From: Clostridiales bacterium | GTDB lineage: Bacteria > Bacillota_A > Clostridia > Christensenellales > Aristaeellaceae | Direction: 5' to 3' | DNA: 11,971 bases | Assembly (NCBI GenBank): GCA_012514855.1 | Contig: JAAYZL010000263.1 | Span: 1-11,971 of the forward strand | Shown: in pieces, positions 1-6,679 of the stretch | Position numbering within the stretch: the first letter of the stretch is position 1 | Layout of the letters: each line of letters opens with the position of its first letter | Notes under the pieces: model-generated | Seen by the model: the letters and a program-made list of their open reading frames with translations, nothing else | Databases searched by the model: none | What the model was told of the DNA's origin: nothing | Program-made: the position numbers and the translations under genes

Positions 1-36
1 CGCGCGTGGTGGGAGCCGCTTGCCAAAGACATTTAA
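1..36 (+). CDS. possible 3' end of an upstream gene (partial)
   Basis: Frame 1 is open from the window edge and reads RAWWEPLAKDI followed by TAA at 34-36. A strong hairpin begins at once after that stop, as expected at the end of a gene. The gene would be convergent with the rhodanese operon and share its terminator region. Only eleven codons are visible and no family can be named, so it could equally be non-coding. Confidence 0.3.
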   Translation, partial: RAWWEPLAKDI

Positions 37-64
37 AACCCCCGGGGCGTCCGCCCCGGGGGTT
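31..64 (-). terminator. intrinsic terminator of the rhodanese operon
   Basis: Bases 37-49 and 52-64 are perfect reverse complements, giving a 13-bp stem that is nearly all G:C with a tiny loop. Read on the minus strand, the stem is followed by TTTTAAAT. It lies 16 bases past the stop of the secreted rhodanese. On the plus strand only two T residues follow the stem, so it should work mainly on minus. Confidence 0.8.
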
Positions 65-79
65 CAGTCTGATGCCGGG

Positions 80-961
80 TCAGTCGGCGAAGACCGGGAA
101 GTCCTTGCCCAGCCAGCCGGAGCCGCCCTCCTTGCCCATGCCGCCGCTCAGGTTGTAGGCGTCGTAGCCGAGCAGGCGAAGGATCGCCACGGTCTGCGAG
201 GCCGTCTGCCCGGAGTAGCAATAGACGATGATCTTCTTGTCCGTGGGCAGGTTCTCGAAGTCCTTCTCCATGCCCGCGCCGTAGGGGTTGTTGACCGCGC
301 CCTGGATGTGTCCGGCCTCGTAGTCGGCCGCCTGGCGCACGGAGTAGATGTAGTAGTCGTCCAGCTCCGCCTCGATGACCTCCATCAGGCTGTCGGGCGC
401 GAAGTTGTTGTTTGCAAACGCGGTGCCGGCGTTCGCGGCGACATCCTCGAAGTACTGCGCGATCGCGGCCTGCACGTCGGGGTCGACGTCGTACTCGTCG
501 CCCGGCAGCAGCGCCTCGTCGGTCGTCAGGTACTTCTCATAGCCCTCGGCCGCCGAGATGCCGTTGTTGAAGCCGCTCTGGATGTTCGTCGCGAACTTGC
601 CCGCGACGTTGAGAAGCGCGGTCGTCTGGGACGAGGTCTGGCCGGTGTAGCAGTAGATGTAGAGCTGCACGTCGTCCGGAATCTCCGCGAGGCGCTCGGC
701 GAGGGTCAATCCGTAGGGCACGTTGACCGCGCCGATCAGGTGCCCCTCCGCGTAGGCGTCCGGCTGGCGGATGTCCAGGATCAGCATATCCTCGCCGGCG
801 TCCATCTTGGCGAACAGGTCGGGAACCTTGATCACGTACCTGGCGCCGTCGTAGCCGGCGAAGTAGGCGAGCGCCTTTTCCTTGACGGCGGGGGAGACCT
901 CCGCGGCCGCGACCGCGAAAAGCAGCGCGAGGCACAGGGCGAGGGACAGGATTTTCTTCAT
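80..961 (-). CDS. secreted protein with two rhodanese domains
   Basis: A 293-residue protein predicted to move sulfane sulfur outside the cytoplasmic membrane. Residues 1-20 form a signal peptide (KK, hydrophobic core, likely cut at AAA-EV). Rhodanese domain 1 spans about 40-125, with LDIRQPDAY, GHLIGAVNVPYG and catalytic Cys104 in CYTGQTS. Domain 2 spans about 185-285, with SVRQAADY, GHIQGAVNNPYG and Cys248 in CYSGQTA. Both domains keep the cysteine, unlike classical tandem rhodaneses in which one domain is inactive; domain 2 has Ser for the usual Asp in the D-x-R motif. The start is fixed by AAGGAG at 971-976, nine bases upstream of ATG. It is the second gene after the lipoprotein rhodanese, 25 bases downstream, and is followed by a terminator. 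Fold and location are secure; the sulfur donor and acceptor are unknown. Confidence 0.88.
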   Translation of the reverse strand: MKKILSLALCLALLFAVAAAEVSPAVKEKALAYFAGYDGARYVIKVPDLFAKMDAGEDMLILDIRQPDAYAEGHLIGAVNVPYGLTLAERLAEIPDDVQLYIYCYTGQTSSQTTALLNVAGKFATNIQSGFNNGISAAEGYEKYLTTDEALLPGDEYDVDPDVQAAIAQYFEDVAANAGTAFANNNFAPDSLMEVIEAELDDYYIYSVRQAADYEAGHIQGAVNNPYGAGMEKDFENLPTDKKIIVYCYSGQTASQTVAILRLLGYDAYNLSGGMGKEGGSGWLGKDFPVFAD

Positions 962-986
962 GTTTCGTCTCTCCTTTTTAATCTTA

Positions 987-1907
987 TCAGGATGCGTCCT
1001 TATTGCTCGGGACGACCGCCCCGGCGGGCATCTCGATCGGGGAATTCGGGTTTTGGGACCACTCCAGATACGCGCCGTCGTAGATGCGTATGTTGCGGTA
1101 TCCGGCGTCGTAGAGCCTCAGGAACACGGGCGCGGCGCGCATCGACGTCTGGCAGTAGACGATGATCGCGTTCTCGGGCCGCATGCCCTTGTTCAGGTAG
1201 TTGATGCGGGTCGTCTCGACCGTCTTGAAGGTGCCGTCCTTCGAGAAGTTGTCCGCATAGTCCCAGATGACCGACGAGGGGATTTTGCCGTCCGCCAGAT
1301 ATTCCGCCTCGGTCCGGACGTCCAGCAGCACCGTGTTCTTGTCCGGCTCGTTGATCTGATCGAGCACGTCCGCGGCCGCCGCGAGCCAGCGCCCGTCCTT
1401 TTCGGCGGCGACGTATTCCGCCGGCGCGATCTCGGGAACGGCGTCCGTCAAGGGGATTTTCGCCGCCTCGATCGCGCCGAACCCGCCGTCGACGACCAGC
1501 ACGTTTTCATTTTGGTACATCAGCATCGTCCAGAAAAAGCGCGCGGCGGTCATCCTGTCGTCGTCGTAGGCGACGATCGTCGCGCCGTTTCCGATGCCCT
1601 TCGCGCCGAGCAGTTTCTGAATCTTGTTCTTCGAGGTCAGCATGTTCTGGACCGGCACGTTGATGACGATGTCCTCCCGCGCGATGTGCACCGCGCCCTC
1701 GACGTGCCCGGCGAAATAGCTCTCCTCGCTGCGCATGTCGACGATGACGGCGCCCTCCCTGCCGATGTAGTCCTTCAGCGAGGACGCGGGGAGGATCACC
1801 CTGCCGCTCTCCTCGTACTTGGACGTGTTGCAGGCGGTCAGCGCGGCCGCCAGAAGGGCGAGCAGCAGAAGCGCAATCGCCGTCTTCCATCGGCGGTTTG
1901 GGATCAT
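987..1907 (-). CDS. lipoprotein thiosulfate/mercaptopyruvate sulfurtransferase (rhodanese)
   Basis: With the start chosen here the protein has 306 residues. Residues 1-25 form a lipoprotein signal ending in the lipobox LTAC, so Cys26 would carry the lipid and tether the enzyme outside the membrane. Two rhodanese domains follow. The N-terminal one (about 35-155) has Asp115 in YDDDRM where a cysteine would be, the usual inactive form. The C-terminal one (about 175-295) has the DVRTEAEY motif and catalytic Cys252 in YCQTSMRA. This Asp/Cys arrangement is that of thiosulfate and mercaptopyruvate sulfurtransferases. The frame opens 20 codons earlier, at 1967, but GGAGGAGG at 1917-1924 lies nine bases before the ATG at 1905-1907 and directly abuts the ATG at 1914-1916, so 1907 is preferred. 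First gene of the two-gene rhodanese operon. Confidence 0.88.
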   Translation of the reverse strand: MIPNRRWKTAIALLLLALLAAALTACNTSKYEESGRVILPASSLKDYIGREGAVIVDMRSEESYFAGHVEGAVHIAREDIVINVPVQNMLTSKNKIQKLLGAKGIGNGATIVAYDDDRMTAARFFWTMLMYQNENVLVVDGGFGAIEAAKIPLTDAVPEIAPAEYVAAEKDGRWLAAAADVLDQINEPDKNTVLLDVRTEAEYLADGKIPSSVIWDYADNFSKDGTFKTVETTRINYLNKGMRPENAIIVYCQTSMRAAPVFLRLYDAGYRNIRIYDGAYLEWSQNPNSPIEMPAGAVVPSNKDAS

Positions 1908-1916
1908 CTCGACCAT

Positions 1917-1924
1917 CCTCCTCC
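1917..1924 (-). promoter_or_regulatory. ribosome binding site deciding the lipoprotein start
   Basis: Minus-strand GGAGGAGG lies nine bases from the ATG at 1907. It has no gap to the ATG at 1916 and lies inside the longer reading frame from 1967, which argues against those starts. Confidence 0.7.
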
Positions 1925-1941
1925 ATGCGGGCTCTTTTCCC

Positions 1942-1947
1942 ATTATA
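1942..1947 (-). promoter_or_regulatory. -10 element of the rhodanese operon promoter
   Basis: Perfect TATAAT on the minus strand, about 35 bases upstream of the chosen lipoprotein start. The predicted transcript begins near 1935. No good -35 hexamer is visible; TTACGT at the proper distance is the best match. Confidence 0.6.
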
Positions 1948-1979
1948 CCTGATTCCGGATTGTTCACGTAATAACTTTG

Positions 1980-2012
1980 TTTAATGCACCATACCTCTTT
2001 TTAATGCCGCGG
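1980..2012. repeat. short direct repeats TTTAATGC in the divergent region
   Basis: TTTAATGC occurs at 1980-1987 and again at 2000-2007, exactly 20 bases (about two helical turns) apart, just upstream of the minus-strand rhodanese promoter. The longer string TTTTTAATGCCGCGG at 1998-2012 recurs exactly at 10755-10769, between the flavoprotein terminator and Ku. The repeats might be an operator or an AT-rich upstream element; no function is established. Confidence 0.35.
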
Positions 2013-2030
2013 GCCGGGGCGGCCTCCCGG

Positions 2031-2041
2031 TATGGTATAAT
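2031..2041 (+). promoter_or_regulatory. extended -10 promoter of the GT39 gene
   Basis: TATGGTATAAT gives a perfect TATAAT at 2036-2041 with the TG extension. The -35 position is pure G/C, so the extended -10 would have to compensate. Transcription would begin near 2048, where the ribosome binding site GGAGGTG (2048-2054) starts. Confidence 0.55.
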
Positions 2042-2060
2042 GATCGCGGAGGTGAGGGGC

Positions 2061-3566
2061 GTGCGGCGGGAGAGGCTGTGGGTGCTCGCGCTTCTGGGGC
2101 TGTTTTTCGCCGTGAACCTCGCGCTTCTGACGCGGTTTCCGCTCGTGCACTCCGACGAGAGCTGGCTCGCGGGGCTGACGCGGAGCATGATGGAGAGCGG
2201 CTCCCCCGCCGTCACCGAGCCGTTTTTTGACCTGAAGCCGCGTTACCCGCACGCGATCAAGCTGCTGTTTCACATCATGCAGATGCCCTTTTTGCGGATC
2301 TTCGGCCACGGCGCGTTCGCGGCCAGGCTGCTTTCGCTGGTCGCGGGCACGCTGGCGCTCTGGCTGTTCTACCGGTGCTGCCGGGAGATGGCGCCGTTCA
2401 AGCTGTCCCTTGCGGCGACGGTGCTGGCGTCGCTTTCCGCGCAGTTCCTGTTCGCTTCGCACACCGCGCGGCAGGAGGTACTGCTGCTCGCTTCGGGGCT
2501 GCTCCTGACGCTGATGCTGCTCCGGAGCCGGGAAATCACGCCCCGGCGCGCGGCGTCGCTGGCCGTCGTCGCGGGGCTGTCGGTCGGCATCCACCCGAAC
2601 AGCGTTCTTGCGGCGCTCGGAGTGGGGCTCGCGATGCTGTTTTCGCGCCCCGCGCGGATCAGGCCGCTGCTGACCTACATCGCGCTGACCGGTGCGATCG
2701 CGCTGGCCTTCGTCGGGCTGAGCTTCCTGTTCGACCCGGAGTTTCCGCTGCACTACCGGATGTACGCGGAGTCGGAGTTCGACCTGATGGTGTCGCCGCT
2801 CGACAAGCTCCGGGAGTTTCCGTATTACATTGAAAAGCTGTGGCACGGCGTCAGCGGGACGTATGTGCTGCCGGATTTGAGGGCCGAGCTGCTGCTGATC
2901 CCGGCGCTGTCGATCGGCTCCGCCGTGCGGTTTGTCCGGAAGCGGGAACCGGCGTTTCCCGTGCTGTTCGGGATGGTCTTGGGCGCGGCCGCGGGCACCG
3001 TGCTGATCGGGCGGTACAACCAGTTGAGCGCGGTGCTGTGGATGTTCCCGTGCCTGCTGCTGATCCCGCCGCTCGTCCGGGGGCTGCGTCTGCGGGCGGC
3101 GGCGCTCGCGCTCGTTTCCGCTGTGTTCGCCTTTTCCGCCGCGCGGTCCGTCGCCCCGGCGCTCCGCTGGCGGTACGGGGACTACCTCGGCCGGATCGCG
3201 GAATACGTCGGGCCGGGCGAGAGGACGCTCGGCAACCTGAACGCAGGGTTTTACTTCGAAAGCGGCGCGCTGCTCGACGTCCGCAACCTCGCCTATTTGA
3301 AGGAAAACGGCATGTCGTTCGCGGAATACATTTCGTCGCGGGGGATCGAGGTCATCCTCTGGAGCGACGAGATGGACTTCATCCACGACCGGCGGCCGAC
3401 CTGGAACATCGTCTACGGGAACCCGCGCTACGTCGGGGAGGCGGAGGCGTTTTTCCGCGACCGCTGCGTGCTCGCGGGCGAATTCGAGAGCCCCGGCTAC
3501 GCGGTCAGGATCGCGCCGGAGATCGGGAAGCCGTACCGCGTCCGGGTCTACCGCGTCGAATCGTAG
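2061..3566 (+). CDS. GT39 / ArnT-like membrane glycosyltransferase
   Basis: A 501-residue polytopic protein predicted to move a sugar from an undecaprenyl-phosphate carrier to an acceptor on the outer face of the membrane. A first membrane segment (about 7-24) is followed by HSDESW at 30-35; the Asp32-Glu33 pair in the first outer loop is the signature of the GT39/ArnT/PMT superfamily. Further hydrophobic segments lie at about 87-105, 115-133, 139-155, 166-182, 206-225, 258-275, 293-312, 318-340 and 346-365, then a soluble C-terminal part of about 130 residues. The start is a GTG at 2061, chosen because GGAGGTG ends six bases before it; the in-frame ATG at 2040 lies inside the -10 element. 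Its end overlaps the convergent ATP-grasp gene by 19 bases. The acceptor is unknown, and identity beyond the superfamily is inference. Confidence 0.8.
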   Translation: MRRERLWVLALLGLFFAVNLALLTRFPLVHSDESWLAGLTRSMMESGSPAVTEPFFDLKPRYPHAIKLLFHIMQMPFLRIFGHGAFAARLLSLVAGTLALWLFYRCCREMAPFKLSLAATVLASLSAQFLFASHTARQEVLLLASGLLLTLMLLRSREITPRRAASLAVVAGLSVGIHPNSVLAALGVGLAMLFSRPARIRPLLTYIALTGAIALAFVGLSFLFDPEFPLHYRMYAESEFDLMVSPLDKLREFPYYIEKLWHGVSGTYVLPDLRAELLLIPALSIGSAVRFVRKREPAFPVLFGMVLGAAAGTVLIGRYNQLSAVLWMFPCLLLIPPLVRGLRLRAAALALVSAVFAFSAARSVAPALRWRYGDYLGRIAEYVGPGERTLGNLNAGFYFESGALLDVRNLAYLKENGMSFAEYISSRGIEVILWSDEMDFIHDRRPTWNIVYGNPRYVGEAEAFFRDRCVLAGEFESPGYAVRIAPEIGKPYRVRVYRVES

Positions 3567-4786
3567 CTTCCGGGGAGCAGCAGGTTCTCCCCCGCCGCGT
3601 CCTCGACCCGGAGCGTCCGGTACAGCGCGCCGACGAGCGCGGCCATGTCGTTGCCCCGCGCGGCGAGCACGCAGTGGCCGAACCGGGCGGCCGCGTTCTC
3701 CATCTTCGGCAGCGCGCTCCCGGCCGCGTAGTTGTATGCGGCGAGGATCGCGCCCGGAAGCCGGAGCACCTCGCCGATCGGCGTGGCGCGCGCGACGACC
3801 CCCGGCCGGCAGAACAGCATCTGCACGGATACCTGCCAGCCGTCCTCCGGCTCCTTCCCGAGCGCGCGAACGTCCGGCCGCTCGCCGAGCGCGAGGCGGA
3901 GCGACGCGTCCAATATGTCGAAGCCCGAGACCAGCGGCACGAACGCGTCCTCGAACGCGCCCCCGATGCGGGCCGCGGCCTCGTTGACGAGGATGCCGCC
4001 CGCCCCGACGAGCATCTGTATGTACAGCGGCCCGCGGCTGACCCCGAGCGCCTCCGCCGTCTTTTCCGCGAGCGATTGGAACTCCGAAAAACGCGCCGCG
4101 TGGACGCTCGGATAGCGGTGCGCCTTGCAGACGCCCAAGTGCACCGGGTCGTCGACGAGCTGGCGGTCGGTCAGCGCAAGAACAAACGCGCGCCCCTCCC
4201 ACACGAAGCACGACAGCGCGACCTCCGCGGACGGGTAGTAGCTCTCGACGAGCGCCTCGTTCGCGCGGGAGAAGCCGAGCGCCTCGGGAAGGCGCGAAAC
4301 GGCCTCCTCCGGCGTGTCGAGCCTGAAGACGCCGCGCTGCCCCTGCGAGTCGACGGGCTTGATGACCAGCGGCGGCGCGAGGCGCGCGAGGGTTTCCGGC
4401 CCGTCCCCCGGCCCGAGCAGCGCGTACGGCGCGTGCGGCACGGAGAAGCGCCGAAACGCCTCCTTCATCGCGCGCTTGTCGGTGGCCTTCCGTGCCGTCT
4501 CGACCGAGATCGGCGACGGGAGCCCGAGCGCCTCCGCCACCCTCGCCGCGGTGAACACCGGCTGATCGGTGCCCAGCGTGAACACGCCGTCGGCCCGGTG
4601 CTCGCGCGCCGCGCGGGCGCACGCGCCGACGTCGAACGTGCTCGCGCGGACGTGTATGTCGCAGATCGGCTTTGCGGGCGGGTCCTCGAGATAGTCGATC
4701 AATACGACCCGGTGGCCCATGTCCTTCAGCCGCCGCGCGGCGCTCAACTGCGCGTTCGAGCCGCCGAGCAGCATCACGGTTTTCAT
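3548..4786 (-). CDS. ATP-grasp carboxylate-amine ligase
   Basis: A 412-residue cytoplasmic protein of the ATP-grasp superfamily, which joins a carboxylate to an amine or thiol through an acyl-phosphate. An N-terminal Rossmann-like preATP-grasp part opens with LLGGSNAQLSAARRL (about 6-20) and DYLEDPPAKP. ATP-binding residues include Lys104, Lys143 in VIKPVDSQGQRGV and the metal-binding pair Asn268-Glu269 in VNEAAARIGG. The general plan resembles BtrJ/CarB/PurK-type ligases, but no exact family can be named. The start ATG overlaps the TGA of the upstream GT2 gene as ATGA, a sign of translational coupling, and AAGGGG lies just upstream. Its place after an aminotransferase and a GT2 suggests it may acylate an amino sugar, perhaps with an amino acid. 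That is inference. It ends inside the convergent GT39 gene. Confidence 0.82.
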   Translation of the reverse strand: MKTVMLLGGSNAQLSAARRLKDMGHRVVLIDYLEDPPAKPICDIHVRASTFDVGACARAAREHRADGVFTLGTDQPVFTAARVAEALGLPSPISVETARKATDKRAMKEAFRRFSVPHAPYALLGPGDGPETLARLAPPLVIKPVDSQGQRGVFRLDTPEEAVSRLPEALGFSRANEALVESYYPSAEVALSCFVWEGRAFVLALTDRQLVDDPVHLGVCKAHRYPSVHAARFSEFQSLAEKTAEALGVSRGPLYIQMLVGAGGILVNEAAARIGGAFEDAFVPLVSGFDILDASLRLALGERPDVRALGKEPEDGWQVSVQMLFCRPGVVARATPIGEVLRLPGAILAAYNYAAGSALPKMENAAARFGHCVLAARGNDMAALVGALYRTLRVEDAAGENLLLPGSYDSTR

Positions 4787-5511
4787 AGAAATCCCCTTCC
4801 CGGAACGGCGCGGAACGAGGCGTCGGGCAGCTTCGCGCTCCGACGGAGGCGGCGGAGCGGCGTGTAGTGGGCGAGCAGATCCGCGTACAGCCGCGCGAGC
4901 CCGCCCGCCGTGTAGGTCGAATTCCGGGCCCGCGCGGCTTCGTAGAATATGCAGTCCGCTTTGGGTTTCAGCCGCAGTGCCGCCGCCGACAGGTAGATGA
5001 ACCCGTCCGGCTCCGGGCGCAGTTTTTGCGCGAGCTCCGCGGTCATCGCGCGGTACGAGCCGACGCGGACGCCCCTCGCGATCATAAAAAACAGCGCGTC
5101 GCGAAGCAACCCGCCGACCCTTCGGAGCGGGCCCGCGCGCTTCCGGACGGGAACCGCGTAGCAGAGCTCCGTCCCCGCGCGCAGCCTTTCGAGCATCGGG
5201 AGCAGCAGACCGACCGGGTGCTCGCCGTCGTCGTCGATCGTCGCGACGGCGTCGCAATCGCCCGCCTCCCGGATGCCGACATACAGCGCGCGCTGCTGGC
5301 CGACGTTTCTGTCCATCAGAATCGCGGTCACGCCGGCAAACCGCGCCGCCAGATCGAGCACGACTTCGCGGCTCCGGTCGTCGCTCGCGTCCTCGACGAG
5401 CACCGCGCGGCACGGGATTTCGTGCTCCCGCGAGAACCGGCGCAGCTCTTCGACGACGCCCGCGACGGTCTCCGCGCCGCGGAACACCGGGATCACGGCG
5501 CACAGCGTCAT
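4783..5511 (-). CDS. GT2 glycosyltransferase, ArnC/DPM1-like without membrane anchor
   Basis: A 242-residue GT-A fold transferase. AVIPVFRG at 5-12 opens the nucleotide-binding fold, VEDASDD (39-45) follows, and TIDDDGEHP (91-99) supplies the acidic DxD-type metal and nucleotide site. RARNSTYT near 196-203 followed by an LYADLLAHYTPLR segment matches the end of the catalytic domain in ArnC/GtrB/DPM1-type enzymes, which load a sugar onto undecaprenyl or dolichyl phosphate. The two membrane helices that follow in ArnC are absent: the protein ends about 25 residues later in a basic tail. It is flanked by ATGA overlaps on both sides (aminotransferase upstream, ATP-grasp downstream), so the three proteins are probably made together. 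The role as undecaprenyl-phosphate sugar transferase is inferred; another acceptor is possible. Confidence 0.82.
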   Translation of the reverse strand: MTLCAVIPVFRGAETVAGVVEELRRFSREHEIPCRAVLVEDASDDRSREVVLDLAARFAGVTAILMDRNVGQQRALYVGIREAGDCDAVATIDDDGEHPVGLLLPMLERLRAGTELCYAVPVRKRAGPLRRVGGLLRDALFFMIARGVRVGSYRAMTAELAQKLRPEPDGFIYLSAAALRLKPKADCIFYEAARARNSTYTAGGLARLYADLLAHYTPLRRLRRSAKLPDASFRAVPGRGFL

Positions 5512-6629
5512 CCGCCCACCGCCTTCAGGAGCCGTTCGGCGACGAACAGGGCGTCGTCCCCGGTCATCCGCTCGTGGATCGGCAGGCGCAGAAGCGTCTC
5601 GTAGGCCCTCCTGCTCTCCGGAAGGTCGTTCGGCCGGTAGCCGAGCGACCGGCCCATCGGCGACAGGTGCAGCGGCACGTAGTGCGTCATGGCCGGGATG
5701 CCCTCGGAAAGCAGCGCCGCCCGCGCCCTCTCCATGTCCTCCCCGCGCGCGAACCTGACGTAGTAGATGTGGCCGTTGATCCCGCATTCCTCGGGGACGC
5801 GCATCGGGGTCAGCAGCCCCCTTTGCGCGGTTTCCCGAAACGCGCGGTCGTAGGCGCGGTGCACCCCCAGGCGGCGCTCGATGGTCTCCGCGCGACGGAG
5901 AAGCTGCGGATGGAGCGCCGCCGCCGGGAGCTCGCCCATGCGCGCGCTCTCGCCGAGCCCCCGCCACGCGTAATTGCGGCGCTCGCCGCGCAAAAACGCC
6001 TCGCGGTCGGTGCCGTTGTCGCGGTACACCGAGGCGGCGGGGGCGTCCTCGTCGGCAAAATGCAGCGCCCCGCCCTCGCCGGAGGAAAACACCTTCGTCG
6101 CGTGGAAGCTGTAACAGCCGAAGCGCCCGATGGCGCCGAGATACCGTCCCTTGTATGTCGCCGCGACCGCCTGCGCCGCGTCCTCGATGAGATCGAGGCT
6201 TTCCCGCGCGCAGAGGTCGGAAAGCCCGTCCATGTCGCAGGCGACCGACGCGTAGTGCACCGCGACGATCGCCCGCGTGCGCCCCGTGACCCGCGACGCG
6301 GCGTCCGGGACGGACAGGTTCTGCGTCCGGGGGTCGACGTCGGCGAACACCGGCGTCCCGCCCCCGAGCAGCACCGCGTTCGCGGCGGCGGGGAAGTTGT
6401 ACGACGGCACGACGACCTCGTCCCCCGGCCGGAGCCGCAAGAGCCTGCACGCCATGATCAGCGCCGCGGTGCAGCTCGGCGTCAGCAGCAGGTTCCGCGC
6501 GCCGAGCTCGCCCGCGAACAGCGCTTCGACCGCGCGCGAATAGTGCCCGTCGGAAAAAAGCCCGCGCCGCGCGGCATCCTGCACCGCCTCCGCGACGTCG
6601 GCCTCCGGGTCGGGGTAGAAGGAGATCAT
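5508..6629 (-). CDS. DegT/DnrJ/EryC1 sugar aminotransferase, WecE/RffA-like
   Basis: A 373-residue PLP enzyme expected to place an amino group on a nucleotide-linked keto sugar using glutamate. LLTPSCTAALIMA at 48-60, GDEVVVPSYNFP at 69-80, LIEDAAQ (147-153, Asp150 for the PLP ring nitrogen) and FHATK with the PLP lysine at 179 follow WecE (dTDP-4-amino-4,6-dideoxygalactose transaminase) closely, including the GTDR..FLRG segment near 207-215. The start at 6629 is preferred because family members begin with MI(P/S)F at this point; the frame is open to an ATG at 6659. No strong ribosome site precedes it, only AGGACAAG. It heads an operon with the GT2 and ATP-grasp genes. No clear promoter of its own is seen in the 50 bases up to the divergent TusA gene. 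The exact sugar is not known. Confidence 0.87.
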   Translation of the reverse strand: MISFYPDPEADVAEAVQDAARRGLFSDGHYSRAVEALFAGELGARNLLLTPSCTAALIMACRLLRLRPGDEVVVPSYNFPAAANAVLLGGGTPVFADVDPRTQNLSVPDAASRVTGRTRAIVAVHYASVACDMDGLSDLCARESLDLIEDAAQAVAATYKGRYLGAIGRFGCYSFHATKVFSSGEGGALHFADEDAPAASVYRDNGTDREAFLRGERRNYAWRGLGESARMGELPAAALHPQLLRRAETIERRLGVHRAYDRAFRETAQRGLLTPMRVPEECGINGHIYYVRFARGEDMERARAALLSEGIPAMTHYVPLHLSPMGRSLGYRPNDLPESRRAYETLLRLPIHERMTGDDALFVAERLLKAVGG

Positions 6630-6631
6630 GC

Positions 6632-6660
6632 TTGTCCTGCCCTTCGATATGTGATACAAT
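6632..6660 (+). promoter_or_regulatory. promoter of the lone TusA gene
   Basis: TTGTCC at 6632-6637 and TACAAT at 6655-6660 are separated by 17 bases, and TG stands one base before the -10. Transcription would begin near 6667, inside the ribosome binding site GGGGGAGG (6666-6673). The -35 lies three bases from the divergent aminotransferase start. Confidence 0.6.
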
Positions 6661-6679
6661 CGTTTGGGGGAGGTTGACC

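Noticed and set aside
20..1165. A 381-codon plus-strand frame opposite the rhodaneses
   Set aside because: Val/Arg/Gly-rich shadow of the minus-strand rhodanese genes; it starts in the terminator region.
1908..1967. Longer N-terminus for the lipoprotein rhodanese starting at 1967
   Set aside because: It would place 20 extra residues before a standard lipoprotein signal, would start upstream of the -10 element, and would make the strong ribosome site part of the coding region.
2001..4622. An 873-codon open frame on the minus strand across the GT39 and ATP-grasp genes
   Set aside because: It is rich in Arg, Pro and Gln with no recognisable domain, runs antisense to the GT39 gene and out of frame with the ATP-grasp gene, and is a product of G/C-biased third positions.
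2840..4867. A 675-codon open frame on the plus strand
   Set aside because: Low-complexity Arg/Ala/Gly-rich translation overlapping two genes with clear homology in other frames; no ribosome site or family motif.
6632..6679. Longer N-terminus for the lone TusA protein starting at 6632
   Set aside because: The extra 16 residues would start upstream of the -10 element and add a segment not found before the LDCLG motif in this family.
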